Of a stretch of 64,000 nucleotides of DNA, positions 1 through 12,240 are shown piece after piece. Under the pieces are notes generated by a model that saw only the letters and a program-made list of their open reading frames with translations, made no database searches and was not told the origin of the DNA. Both the position numbers and the translations under genes were made by a program. The stretch lies in contig NC_133933.1 of assembly GCF_031877795.1 (NCBI RefSeq), positions 64,802,984 to 64,866,983 on the forward strand. The letters are read 5' to 3'. Positions within the stretch are counted from its first letter, which is position 1. The number at the start of each line of letters is the position of its first letter. Source of the stretch: Strix aluco (taxonomy: Eukaryota > Chordata > Aves > Strigiformes > Strigidae).

Positions 1-415
1 AAAAATATTTTTGTTCATCTCACTGAATGCAATAGATTTCAAACCTCACAATGACTATTGTAAGTTTTCTTATTAGGAAATATAAAGTACAATATAAGTC
101 ATTTCAGCATCTCACTTAAAATATATAAATTACAAAAAAAGAAAAGATGGAAAAAGTCTGAATAAATATTGATTGCTGATTCCATACATTATTTTGATTT
201 GCTAACTTAAACATCAATTTCTATCAAGGACCTGCTTCTGAATTGGAAAATTTGTCATAAAAAATTGAATTGCAGACTATCAAAAAGTGACAAGATTTTG
301 ACACCATAATAAATATTAGGATCATGATCCATTATGCTTAACACTTATGGGAGTTTTTTCTTGTAACCAGGATGCTTAAAAACTTGTTCAAAAACAGAAA
401 GCAAAGCTAAGCTTC

Positions 416-877
416 ACTCGAGCATGTCCAGAGAAGGGCAACGAAGCTGGTGAAGGGTCTGGAGCACATGTCGTACGAGGAGCGGCTGAGGGAACTGGGG
501 TTGTTTAGTCTGGAGAAGAGGAGGCTGAGGGGAGACCTCATCGCCCTCTACAGCTACCTGAAAGGAGGTTGCAGAGAGATGGGGATGAGTCTCTTTAACC
601 AAGTAACAAGCGATAGGACAAGAGGTAATGGCCTCAAGTTGCACCAGGGAAGGTTTAGACTAGATATTAGGAAGTATTTCTTTACAGAACGGGTTGTTAG
701 GTGTTGGAATGGGCTGTCCAGGGAGGTGGTGGAGTCCCCATCCCTGGAGGTGTATAAGAGCAGGGTCGACATGGCGCTTGGGGATATGGTGTAGTTGGGA
801 ACTGTTAAATTGGGTTGATGGTTGGACTGGATGATCTACAAGGTCTTTTCCAACCTAGACAATTCTGTGATTCTGTA
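416..877 (+). mobile_element. CR1 LINE, young, 5'-truncated 3' end
   Basis: This fragment carries the C-terminal end of the CR1 ORF2 protein and the CR1 3' UTR. Frame 450-794 encodes a peptide with [20 protein letters not shown] and later [19 protein letters not shown], which are typical of the end of avian CR1 reverse transcriptase. It stops at the TAG at 792-794. The 3' UTR ends with GGACTGGATGATC followed by two imperfect ATTCTGTG octamers near 862-877. It is about 95 percent identical by eye to the copy at 28,926-29,402, so both belong to one young subfamily. It is truncated at the 5' end, which is normal for CR1, and it is a dead copy. It sits antisense to AIG1 inside intron 1. Confidence 0.95.
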
Positions 878-3312
878 AGAGTCTTATGTAATAACATAAT
901 TTCGAAAGTGATTTCTTTAAGGTTATTACCACACCAAAATCAAGCTTTTCTGATGGAAGATGACTGATTCTTCATTGTTTTGGGTCTATATGGAGTGCTT
1001 TAAAAAGACAAAAGAATGACACTGAGTAGGTCTGGTATTTGGGGAGGACAGGGTGAGGATGCAGAAGACAATGTAAGACAGTGGATGAGCTGAGAGAAAA
1101 GACAGTATGTGTGAACGGTGGGAAAAGAGTATAAGGAGTACTGTGGTGACAAGAAAAGCAGCACTAGACAGGAAAATACAGGCTTCTGGAAGAGGACTGG
1201 GTGTGCAATTGGAACTGGGATACAGAGCTCAAAGATCACAAGACTGTGCTTGGTAAGAAGAGAATAGAAGGAATGGAGAAAGGGATATTACACAGGCAGG
1301 TTCCTCTAAGGAAAAAAGGGCAGAAAATACAGAGATAGCGAACAGCAGCCTGTAACTGAGGAACCTGTCTGTGTGATAAGGGGCAGAATGGATCAGGGCA
1401 AAGTGGCAGCACTTTCATTCACAAAGCCAGCAGTGGATGAACAGAATCATCTCTTGCATGCCGTCAAAGACATTCACGTTTTGCTTGTTGTTGGTTGTTA
1501 GTGTCATGCATGTTGTAGGTTGAATTTTAAAATCAACAAGTTCAGATCCCACTGGCTCAAATCCCCAAAGTAACAAGAGGTCCCTCCATCCTTTTCTAAA
1601 ATGCATCCTCATAAAATACATGTCATAATTTTAACTCAGCCTTATAATTAATGGGGAACAAACCAGCTTTGAATTAATTTGGCAATATCATTTTAATGGC
1701 TTCTGCCCCAAAAACCGTGAGAAAAAGAAAATAAAACTTAGCCTGAAATGCCATATGACTTAATAGCATAGAATATAATCTCTGGAAATTCAGAGGTGTT
1801 TAGCTTCTGAAATTATACTGGCATTGAGTCAAGCAAATTTGAATACTAATCTTCTATAATCGTATGTTAGAATTAGAAACATCATTAGCTTCTTAATAAA
1901 TACAGGAATATCCCTTTCTAGCCATGGTAGGTCATGATACAGCTGACCCATAAGCTGTCCGTGCTCTCTCATTAGCTAGAGTTCCTTGACACTCAAAAAC
2001 TTAACAGCATCTAGTACCTCAAACCACTGTAACCTTCTATCCATGGTTCATTAATTGGTCACCTAAAACTGACTTCAGTAGTAGCAGGCCAATTTACTCT
2101 TAGATGTGCACAGTATATGGAGGCACTATAGAACAGAGTAGCTTTTATGAACAATTCAATATTTTCAAATTATGTGCAGCATAAGTAAGTAACTATTATG
2201 TCAAACATGTACACAGAGATGCATATTCTCCTCCAAACACCCCAAAGCCCCTTCAGCCTCCTGAAAGTACAGTGCTGTGCAGCAGGTCCACACAGTAGAG
2301 GTTTCCTTTGTGACTCACACATTCTTAGGACTCACTTCCCGGGACCTACGGGAATGCAGATAATTACTGTGTCAAATGCAAATTCGCAGTTCTTGGAGCA
2401 CAGGTCAAGAAAGTTTTCACAGCATGGAGTTTCAGTTTGTTTGTAAGCTTAAGTGAACAGCAAATGGGGACCTCTGCATCTGTCAGTGCATATGGCTTCC
2501 AACTAAGGACAAAGTTTTGCAAGCGCTCTCTGCTGAGCAGGAGCACGCTAAGCCAAACAAGTTATGTGCAGGGAAGTGGTGCCATGCCACCAGTGTGTCG
2601 GGGTTGTGTGTGGGTGTGTGGGAAGAAGAAATGAGGGAGAGGACAAGGAAAGGGAGGAAGTCTGAGGCAGCTAACTCATGCTGGTTTAACCGAGAAACAA
2701 CAGTCACTTCTGTATCTCCACCCCTTGTTTTCGCTCACTTCGACCTCATACCCGGCAGTCAAATACCTAAATACCAGTTTGTCACAACACAAGGCTGATC
2801 AGCACAGTGCACTCTCTCACCTACCCACCCCAGGTACAAAGTGCTGTTATCTATTGGATCTTTCTTTTCTCTCCCACCTTCTCTGCTTGCACCCTTTACA
2901 GAGCTGAGCCTGGGCAAGCACTGGCCATAAACAACTTGCATCTTCTCTAGGGTCAAGGGTCCTATTGCAGTGCCTCAGGATCACACAGAGATGCTAGCCT
3001 GAACATTAGCTGTACGAAATGCTTCCACCACTTCAGCCAGAAGCTTGTTAAGCATCTCACAGAGAAAACATCCTTTTTGCATTCATGCATTTTATCAATT
3101 TATACAGCAGCATTTGAAGTCAGCAGTTTCTTTTTCTTCCTTTTGCATCTGATCAAGTACATTTAGGAACATATGCCACCTGTGCTCTGCATGTGGAACT
3201 CCCACTCCTACTGAATTCTAATAATACTAGCAACAATAATAAATAAAAATTTGTTACTTATGTGCTGCCAGGACCAGCAGGCTTCAAGACACCTGATAAA
3301 ATATATGCAAAT

Positions 3313-3334
3313 GGGGGGGGCGGGGGGGGGAGGG
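3313..3334 (+). repeat. G-rich tract with quadruplex potential
   Basis: The tract has eight Gs, one C, nine Gs, one A and three Gs. It could form a G-quadruplex on the plus strand, or stall sequencing. It lies in AIG1 intron 1, on the strand opposite to the transcript. Confidence 0.7.
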
Positions 3335-5363
3335 AGTAAATTTACCCTCAGGTACACACAGAACGAGCAAGGTTTAACAAAAATAGACAAATACAGACAG
3401 CAGTGCCTAAAACCAAAAATGAGCCAATCAATTCCTAACAGAGTAAAATTGAAATTCTCTGCTCAGTCCCTGCACAACCAACTCAAACACTCTGAAGTGT
3501 CTAGCAGCATTTGTAGAGCTAAGATTCTGCCTCTTAAATCGTTTCACTTGAACTAATTCATTGCAAAAACCTATCACCCCTTGTGCTATGCTTTACAAGT
3601 TAGCATGGAATTAGCAAAGGATTTGATGTTCTGCTCTTCTGCACATTCTACTCTAGTTTATCTTTACCAGGACACCTAATATTCAGCTAGTAAAAGTCCA
3701 GCGGTACTAGTTTTGTTTTAAGCTATACTGTAGAGAGTCCTCAAGCACTCTGAAACAACTAACTTGACAGACAACTGCGGCAAAAATACCTGAGCTCAGT
3801 TGCACACAGATCTAAGTGGAAATTATTATATAATTGCACACTTTGGCAAGTATTTGTTTGGAAATCCTACTGTAAACAGGTTGCTTGCAAGGGCAGTGGC
3901 AAGACAAGATGTTCAGGGAACGCAACGAGAGGCATTCAAATGTGTCTTTCAAACTCTTGAGGGAAAATCGTGTGGACTTACCTAAGTTGCCAGAAGGAGC
4001 CTTCATACAAATGAAAATCAGGTTCTGATTTTCTCCTAGCACTTCACAAGAGCTTAACCTGTTTCCAGCCAACAGAATCTCTAAATTTGCAGTATACTGC
4101 AAAAAAAACCAAAAAGCAATGCCAACTATATGCCAAGAGAATGTAAAATATCCTGAGGTAACTGGCAAAATGCTGATGAAAACCCTCTAAATGCTTAATC
4201 ACAGTTCTAATTGGAAGAGGGACTTGTTTTTAAGTCTTACCAAAACATGCTTATAAATTTTAATTTACTTTAGTTTCTTCCTCTCTGAAAAGGCTGGAAG
4301 TTTTACTTCAGTTTCCAACTGATTTTGTTTTTTCTTCATTCAGTTAACTTTTCCACCCACTAAAGTTAAACACAGCCTTTTCAGTGGTAGCAAATTTAAC
4401 TATGTCAAGTTGAAAAAATCTTGCATCATACATAGTAAAAGTAATAGAACAAAGGCCGTAAGGCTTTGAAGACTAATAACAAATTCAGAGCTTTTGAAAA
4501 TATGGTATGGGGAAAACATAGTTATTCAAATAAATGCAAGCAATAAGGCAAAATTTGAAAAAGCTGACCCCGTACCAGAAGGAAGAAAGCTTTTCATATT
4601 CACCCATTCAAAGAGTGAACAAGGAGTTTGTCCTTCACTTTGGTCTTCAAATAAGCCAAGGCATTGTCAATTTTGTTTCTACCTCATGTGCCATATATAC
4701 ACCTGGAAATGCAAGGTGAGGATATCAGGCCTCAGATTCAGATACTGTTTTTTCAACTTTGTTTTATTACATTTTACAGTGGTTTTACTTTATTCAAATC
4801 TGCAAACTTACTTCTGTAGAATGTTGGGGTTTTGTAATTTCATAAAGGTTCTTTTTTTCTATTTATAGGTTTAAACAACTTCTTATTTTGTTGTACAGTG
4901 ACATACTGGCACATTTCAAATTTCCATCACACTGATAATAAAAGATTTTTATCATGTGAGTGTTTCCCCATTTTCAAATAGAGTGATCAAGTTTTTCCTT
5001 TTTTCAGCCTAAGGACAAAACAAGTAGCTACCCACATGGACTTCTATCCTACAAGTCTTTGAACATCCTCAGGTTGATGTAACTGCAAAGATTCAAGTGG
5101 AAGTTGATTTTTATTAAAAATATTTTTAATTTACAACACTAAATTTGCAATTTTCTGTATTAGTTAAGAATATTATTTGATAGGTTCTTTACTACAACTT
5201 AAGAAGGTAGATCTCTCAAAATTTATTTCTTGCATAAACTTACATGGCCTCATTAAGATAACACAAATATACTTATAAGGTCACAAATACATTGATTAAA
5301 TATTTTGTTATATACTTATATTCACAACAAATTAGGACAGACCAGAACTGCAACTTTGACTTC

Positions 5364-5389
5364 AACATAGAACACTAACATAGAACACT
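5364..5389. repeat. Perfect 13-bp tandem duplication
   Basis: The unit AACATAGAACACT occurs twice back to back with no mismatch (5,364-5,376 and 5,377-5,389). This looks like a recent slippage event in intronic DNA. Confidence 0.9.
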
Positions 5390-8300
5390 AGATGTGCTGT
5401 CCTTGTTTAAACTAATTGTTTAAAATATTTATCAATTTTGCCATGTGGAGGCATGTAAGATTATCTGAGTTATCCTTACCACTATAATAAAATTGTAAAG
5501 AAAATCGTTCAACTGTAATATAACATAAATAGGATTTTTTTAAGGGGAACAGAAAAACTACTAAACCAACTTCTTGAAGCTGTCATAATTTGAAACTGTT
5601 CTGGCAAAACTCTACAGACTTTACACTAGCTTAAAACACAGCATTGTTACCTATCACTTACCTACTCCCAAGTTATAAAATAATATTACTGGCATTAGTT
5701 AAATCTATCACCATAGCAAGTGATCCCCATTTCTCCTCTCTTCCACTCTCCTCCTTTCCCATGCCAACCCTCCCGCCAACATAAATATTTCAAGACAGCT
5801 GTAACTTTCCTAAGAATTCCCAAATTAAATGTTCAACATATTAACATATGTCCAATTGTAAAATAAAGACATACTAATGCAACGTGAAAATGGAATTCTT
5901 CAATGTAGTGCTCAAATTCCACTCAATTTGTAATAGAGCTACCAAAAGCAAATGAAAAACATGGGTCTATGAGTAAGAAACAATGATACTATTACATTTT
6001 TATTACCGCATCAGCGGCACTATACCTAACTGTTTCTCTGACATGTTTACAGCCTGAGAGGGAAAAAGAAAGCACCAAAACATACAGTTATTAAAAGGCT
6101 TCCTTACATTGCCTTTTTTCTCAAATACATTAAGCACCATTAAGAAACCTCACCTTCTTATTCCTCAAAAAGTAATCCCTTTCTTTCTCTGTAAATTGAT
6201 AAACACTCCATTGACTGTATTCTCTGTTATAGTAAGAACACCGAGATATTTAGACATGGTGATGAATTACCTCTGGGAATAATACATAATAATATTTTAC
6301 ACTTCTGTAATCTTTGCACCCAAAAGCCATAAAACACTTGAATATCAAGGTACCTTTACACATGATGAAAGAGGAAAGCAGAAGGTGAAATTCACTGTAC
6401 TAAAGGAAATCCTGGAAAAGAGTCATAGTTATATTCCATAGAGTGTGGAATGTGTTTTCACTTTTGTCCTCTGTGTTGTGGTAAGTTTAACCCATACAGT
6501 TAGCAATGAAACTTGATCTACTTCAGATACCACACCAGTGGCACAGTTTATTATTCCTTAATTCTGAATCTTCTGGCCTCTGACATTTTTTGGTCATTTT
6601 ATTTCCTATCAGCACGACTAAATCCAAACTGGGCACAAATCACCTAAAATTTTTAGTCATGCTTTGTTAAGCTGCTATCTTTTTTTGTTGTCTAGTAACT
6701 GTATCTCATATAATTTAATAAGCAATTAAATACACTAAGTAAGTAAATTACAAATCTACCAACTCTAGTTTCTAGTCCTACTGCTAGCATGCCCTTCTGA
6801 AATTTTCCAAAGACAAAAAACGAACTAAGTTCTGATCACTTATTTAAACTTAAACTAAATCTGAACGCATTTTCTGCAAAACAAACACAGCATGTACTAG
6901 CAAAAAATGTGCTGGGAACAGAATTTATACTTGTTTTTGTAGAACTCAGTCTTCCAGACAATGTATAAAAGTTCATACACAGACATCCTGCTATTTCTTT
7001 CAAGAGAATAATAAAAGTATAAGGACAGGTAGATTTATATATGAGCAAAATCAATTCCTCTCTAGCTTTGGCTGCCCTGAATCAAGTCATATGAACACCC
7101 ACATTAACATTCTGTTATTCAAAACAGGATCATTAATCATAATCATAAAACATAAAACTTGAGACTGCTTCCAAAAATCTAGCCTTGCTTTTTGTCTCTG
7201 TAACTACCCTGTTCAGCCTATCAGAGAGACCTTAAGATTGAAAAAAAACCCCCAAACAGTATTTTGTTAATGCATGCATATGTATGTGCAATAGTACCTT
7301 GGTTTACTCTAGCTTCTTTGAGGAATAAGGTTTTCACAGAAACTGCACAATGAAAACTAGAACCTATTTAGACCAGTGCATCCCTTACCAAGGAGATACA
7401 TACTTATTTTAACTCTAAGCTACTTTTCTGCAAATCATCACACACACCCAAACATCAGAAGGAGAACTGGACTTCTTTCAGCACCCACAGGCTCCATTTT
7501 ATTCCAAAATACAAATTCTATTTGGTTTTGCTTCCTCTGATAACAACTGTAAGAGAGCCAAGAAAAACTGAAGAACTTAACCCTTGCAACAGCAAGGGTC
7601 CTGCCATTTTAGACAAGTTGGTGCAACAGATCCCTCATCAAATACGCATTTATAAAGGCAGGTGTGTGATTGCAGGGTATGCAGGGTGACCTAGTTATCT
7701 TTAATTCAAGTACTATTACCTTTAATTCAGCTACTCTGAGTATTGAACAAAGAGTGGTACAAGTAGGGAAAATTTCCGAGTGACTTACATAGCTGACAAA
7801 CTTGTTGCAAAGAATCATTTTGTACTGGCACCATTTTCACCCTAACTTAACTTTCAACTGTGAGGTTCAACAATGAATTTATGGGTTGTGACGCAGGACA
7901 GCGCAGTCCTACAGCAGTCCACTAATAAAGCGTAAAATGGTGAATCTGCCAAAGACAGCTATACAAGAAATTTTAGCCACATCTCTTGAAATATCCTGTC
8001 TGAATCCAGTTCTTTGTCATTTTCCCCAGAACTAACATCAGGGCTTGGTTTGTGTTGAGGCTAAATGAAAGCAACGTTGTAGTTCTGAACTAGCCTGAAT
8101 GTTCAGTTCAATAATCTGATCTGCTGGGCCCACTGACTGATCTTGGTAGCGACTCTTACCTCTTCGTACCTCAGTGTCCCACTCTATAAATGACAAAAAG
8201 GATACTGCTCTCTTTTCAGAAGTGTTTTGGAATCCACAGGTACTAGGCAGATACCTTTACCATCTTTGGAATAAGCAAGATAAATATCTACCACCTCTCC

Positions 8301-8920
8301 ATACCAGGGAGAAAGTCTGAAGTGGAGAAATGATTGTTAGCAGCAACAGTGAGAAGCATTACCAGTGTAACAGCAAAACATACTTCCAGTACATTGCCTC
8401 ATAAACCAGAAAAATATTTAATTGACATGGGTGTTTTAGGAATGTTGCCATCACATTCACAACTGCAAAAAACCTTGAGTCATCAGAACGACAGCAGTTA
8501 AAAGAAGTAATCAGCTGCGCTTATTTTCCTTCTTAACTCAAGGACAGGGGAGATTAAGCATGAATATTACCATCCAAGAAAATCTTATGTAGGTATGAAC
8601 ATCCAAAATATTACGGACGGACAGGGATATTACAGTCTTTAGCTTTGTATTAAACAACTTCCTCATAATGCTCAACTGTGAACAGTGTGAGGGATGTAGG
8701 TCTACTCTTCAGATTAATGAATACATTTAGAATACTTTACCGTGTTTTGTATTTTAGAGTCCAAACTACTAGTTTTTCATAATTCAACTCAAAATTATAT
8801 TGCCTGCAGATTAGCGTAAATCATTTCACACAGCACCTCTGCAAAGCCAGCTACCTAAATCTTGAAGACATTTATTGATGCTGAGACTGGAAAAGAATGT
8901 CCCTTTACAAATGGGCAGAT

Positions 8921-8936
8921 AAAAAAAAAAAAAAAA
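8921..8936 (+). repeat. Poly-A run
   Basis: A run of about 16 A residues sits in AIG1 intron 1. No retroposon body is recognisable directly upstream, so I treat it as a simple repeat and not as a retrotransposon tail. Confidence 0.7.
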
Positions 8937-11267
8937 ACAAACAAATTACTTCTCAGATTCAAGTCATAAACTCACTTTTCTCAAAAACTGGTAGCAGTTT
9001 TTGGAAACAGAAAGAACTTCTACGTGCTTCTGTGATGTCAAAGATGAAATCTCTGCTTGTGGAGGTACAATCTGTAGCAAGCACACACGTCTGCCAAGAC
9101 TCTGGCATTGATGATATTTTGTCTAGACAGCCTTTGAATGTGACTGACACAGGCACACTGCACATGGTTGAGGAAACTGAAACTTATGGAAGAGCTTTTC
9201 AAGACTTAAGTCAACATACAGTATTTTGGAAATATGCCTAACATCCTCCAACCACACCTCCTGGTATCCTCCTCAGGAATCTAACAGGTTTTGTTTCTTC
9301 AAGTCTCCCAGTTGTTCCAAGAGACAGAAAGCTAGATTTGCTTAGATAAGATGCTACCAGGGCCATCTGGACATAAGTAGACACTGTCAGCAAGTGGAGA
9401 GGTCTGTGTGCTGGCTAATCACCAAGAAAGGCATTCAAGTCCTTGAATTGTGTGTTATGTGGAAGGATTGAAGACTGTAAGGAATTGCTAACCTTTTCTC
9501 AACTATCGGACTTGACTATGAGAAACACATGACAACTATTAGCTAAAAAACAGAAACGACTAGCTACAGTTGGTAACTGTTGTAGACATTTTAGCAAGCA
9601 CTATTTACCCTTGCCCTTTTGGGCCATGACAGAAGTAGCCTGAACCATGTATGTGCTTTGATGGGAAAGTCCACATGAACTTGCCACAGACAGCAGGCAG
9701 TAATTTTTGAGAAATGATGAATATCGCGTACTGTCAGATGTTATTTTCACTGCATGGCAGCCTTAGGTCACTTGATCCTCAAGTGACCGTCAGGGCTAGG
9801 AGAACAGAGAAAAAGGTGAAGGAGACTCAAAGACAAGATCATTGGCTTTTAGCTTTAGTTGGTTCACTTCCAACTCAACTGCCACTAAAGTCAACAGTTC
9901 CCCCCTAACTTACAGGGACTTGATGCTAACCTCTATCAATTAATATTACTGACAGTACTGTTCAGCAGCCCAAAAGGAAAAAAAAATAAATCAGATTCTA
10001 GTTTGCCTTCCAGAAAAACAACAGGCCTTAAGATGCCCTTTTACAGTCGCAGTAAAAGCACTAGTTATAGCTGTGGATACTCAAGAGATCCAGCAAAGTT
10101 CTGGCACCCAACACAAAAATTATCCTGGCTAAATGCAAAATACAGTAGGTGCTGCTTCTCTCCAAACAAAATATGGGCCTCAATGAACCTTAGCTTAATC
10201 CCAATACAGAAATTTGCACACTTGACCTGCCAGGTTAATAGTGTTTGAGTTTGGTCTCCAAACTCACAAACTCAACCTACTGACTGGATATGAAATGAGT
10301 AGGCAATAATAGCAGTACTTGTGAATCTACACTGACGTTCTGAAAGAGGTTTTATCACTGGAAAGCACTGCAATACTTGCATTTTGGGACTTTTCTGTAA
10401 CTCAGTAGGAACTGCAGAATTTCTCACCTATTTACACTGTGGATCCAAAGAAAAAAACCTATTTTGATCTAAGTACTAGGTGTAAGTTGGCTACGGTATT
10501 TCTGAAGCAGACACCAAGTTTCTCCTCCCATCTCCTCTCTATCTCCCGCCCCCTCTCCTCCCACCTGCACTAGGGGAGCACTGTTGTGGAGTCATCAAGG
10601 CTAGAAAGCTCGGGGCAAAAGCAACCCCAGGCCCGCACCTGGTGTCTTCCAGCAGGCCAGCATGCTTGTGGCTGTTCCAGATCTGGACCCTTATGAAGAA
10701 AAGTGAAATGAAACATCTTTTGTTTCGTAGGGTCGTTTATGGATTTGCAACCAAAACTAGCTGGATCCAGCAAGCTGAGTTGCCCATTTTTTGTGTCAAC
10801 TCTCACACACTGGCACCTGTTGGAGATGGATTCCTCAGAAGGGTCAAAGGAAGCAAGACATGTTTTCTATTTTGACAGCCCACGGCAGCCAGATGCCGGG
10901 ACCAGCAGGTTCTGGTGGGTGTTTATTGTCAGCCATTAAAGAAGGCGAAACACAGCATCAGCACCGCGGTGACGGGGCGTCAGGCGCACCTTCCCCACGG
11001 CCTCTCACACGCAGCAGCCCCTCGGCTTTGTCCGTGTCTTTCTCCGCTCAAGCCACCGGGCTCCGCTGCCGCGGTGTCCGGCCGGCTCCTCTCACGGCCG
11101 GCCCTGGAGTCACAAATGTCGCTGTCCCCGCTTTAAGGTCACCTCATGGCGCTGCCGTCGAGCAGGGCCGCCGCCTCGGGGGGCCGCGATGCGCCCGAGT
11201 GGGGCCGCGGCCGTTCAACCGGCAGCCTGAGGGAGGGGGCAGGGCCACGGGCGCCGGCGGCACTTAC

Positions 11268-11408
11268 CAGGTCTATGAAGGTCAGAAATTTCCAGCTGCC
11301 TCCATAGGTCTGATGAGCCGGCATGTCAATGGCCTTGTAATTGCACAGGATGGAGCAATAGGACAGGAGGATGGCGGCGCGCAGCACCTGGCAGGGCACC
11401 AGCGCCAT
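11268..11408 (-). CDS. AIG1: AIG1 coding exon 1 (N-terminal 47 codons)
   Basis: The exon encodes 47 residues starting [20 protein letters not shown] and ending WKFLTFIDL. This matches the N-terminus of androgen-induced gene 1 of vertebrates almost residue for residue, from memory of the human protein. AIG1 is a multi-pass membrane hydrolase that breaks down fatty-acid esters of hydroxy fatty acids. Its catalytic threonine is Thr43 in human, and Thr43 is present here four codons before the exon end. The other catalytic residue, a histidine near 134, lies in a later exon outside the window. Residues about 9-22 form the start of a hydrophobic membrane segment. The ATG at 11,408-11,406 has a strong context (A at -3, G at +4) and is the first in-frame ATG. 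The exon ends after complete codon 47 (phase 0) at CTG|GTAAGTG, a strong donor. Confidence 0.97.
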
Positions 11409-11460
11409 GTTGCACGGCTGCGCCGGGGCGGCGGCGGGCTGCGAGCCAGACCGGGGTGCA

Positions 11461-11513
11461 CTTCCGTGTGTGCGCGCGTGTCTGTGTGTGTGTGTGTGTG
11501 CGTGTGTGTGCGC
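11461..11513. repeat. (TG/CA)n microsatellite in the AIG1 5' UTR
   Basis: On the plus strand this is a run of TG dinucleotides with a few CG and C interruptions. On the AIG1 strand it reads as CA repeats about 50-100 bases upstream of the start codon. The length is likely to vary between individuals. Confidence 0.9.
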
Positions 11514-12006
11514 CCGTGCGGGAGCGACTCCCAGCGCCCCCGCGCCGCGCTCGGCCCCGGCCGGGGCGGAGCGGGGCGGCGGGGCCACGCTGTGCAGCGG
11601 CGCGGGGCAGGCGGGGTTGGAGGGGTGGTTGGCGGCGGCGGTGCCGGCGCTGCTGGCAGCAGCCTGGCCGGTGGGCTCGGCGCGCTCCCGAGCCGCGACT
11701 CCGCGGCCGGGCCGGGCGGGAAGTGCGGGGTCGGGGCTGCGGCGGCGCGGCCCTGCCCGAGGGACCCGCGTCCCTCCGCCGCGCTGCCCGCGGGAGGGCA
11801 CGACTTTGAGCACGGGCAGCCAGTTATCTGCAAAAGCTGGTCGCCCGGATTTTCAAGCAAAAAATAACAACGCGTCAGCAGTGACGGGGCCCAGCCGCGG
11901 GACCGCGAAGCGCCGCCGCGCGCATCTGCCGGCGGGGAAGCCGCGGCCGCGCGGGGAGCGGCGGGGGGCGGGGCAGCGCCCGCGCCGCCCGCTGACCCCG
12001 CCGGAG

Positions 12007-12011
12007 CCAAT
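12007..12011 (+). promoter_or_regulatory. CCAAT box beside a GC box
   Basis: CCAAT on the plus strand (ATTGG on the AIG1 strand) is followed directly by GGGCGGCGGG, a GC/Sp1-type box. The pair lies about 600 bases upstream of the AIG1 ATG. NF-Y and Sp1-family proteins commonly bind such pairs in CpG-island promoters. Function is inferred from sequence only. Confidence 0.5.
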
Positions 12012-12240
12012 GGGCGGCGGGCTGGGGGCGCGCGGCGGGCCTTGGGGCAGGTGTCGCTGCCCCGCGCGCTGCGGGGGTGGCAGGGCCGTGTGGGGGCGCG
12101 CGCGGCGGGCGGCTGGGAGGGGGCCGCCCGGGAGAGGCCGCCGCGCTGGGGGCGGCGGGGTCCGGCGTCCGCCATGCTGCCGCTCCGCGGTGACCGTACG
12201 CTGTCCGTACGGCTGCCCGCCGGGGAGAGCAGAGTTGTCC

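Larger units (their letters stand above)
1..11267 (-). other. AIG1: AIG1 intron 1 (5' part of the intron, runs off the window)
   Basis: Reading on the minus strand, this is the sequence downstream of the AIG1 exon 1 splice donor at 11,267-11,261 (GTAAGTG). It is AT-rich with scattered homopolymers (for example an A run near 8,921-8,936) and short open frames in all phases that resemble no protein I know. I looked for AIG1 exon 2, which should continue the transmembrane region after the FIDL end of exon 1, and did not find it, so exon 2 must lie beyond position 1. The only mobile element I can name here is the CR1 fragment at about 416-877. A G-rich tract lies at 3,313-3,334. From about 880 to 10,900 I see nothing else I can assign. 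Confidence 0.85.
11409..12130 (-). promoter_or_regulatory. AIG1: AIG1 5' UTR and proximal promoter
   Basis: This is the GC-rich stretch upstream of the AIG1 start codon on the minus strand. It contains many GC boxes and a CCAAT element but no TATA box, as expected for a broadly expressed CpG-island gene. I cannot fix the transcription start. It most likely lies between about 11,550 and 11,950. A (CA)n repeat at about 11,461-11,513 would be inside the 5' UTR. The frame upstream of the AIG1 ATG stays open for about 135 codons but contains no ATG, so an N-terminal extension is unlikely. Confidence 0.7.
10950..12240. promoter_or_regulatory. AIG1: CpG island of the AIG1 promoter
   Basis: GC content and CpG density rise sharply at about 10,950 and fall again at about 12,240, against AT-rich flanks. 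The island covers AIG1 coding exon 1, its 5' UTR, the start of intron 1 and the upstream promoter. Long open frames exist in several phases on both strands because stop codons are rare in such GC-rich DNA. These frames carry no domain and should not be read as genes. CpG-island promoters are often bidirectional, so a plus-strand non-coding transcript starting here is possible. I see no splice signals strong enough to call one. Confidence 0.9.

Noticed and set aside
450..794. 114-codon frame that could be called a gene
   Set aside because: It is the C-terminal end of CR1 ORF2 within a truncated LINE.
11409..11813. In-frame N-terminal extension of AIG1 by about 135 codons
   Set aside because: The frame is open but starts at GTG and contains no ATG before the known AIG1 start, which has a strong context. 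The His/Thr/Ala repeat comes from the CA microsatellite.
10791..11867. 358-codon plus-strand open frame across the AIG1 CpG island, with other long frames on both strands nearby
   Set aside because: The translation is rich in G, A, R and P with a microsatellite-encoded Cys/Val stretch. It overlaps AIG1 exon 1 on the other strand and has no domain. GC-rich DNA lacks stops by chance.
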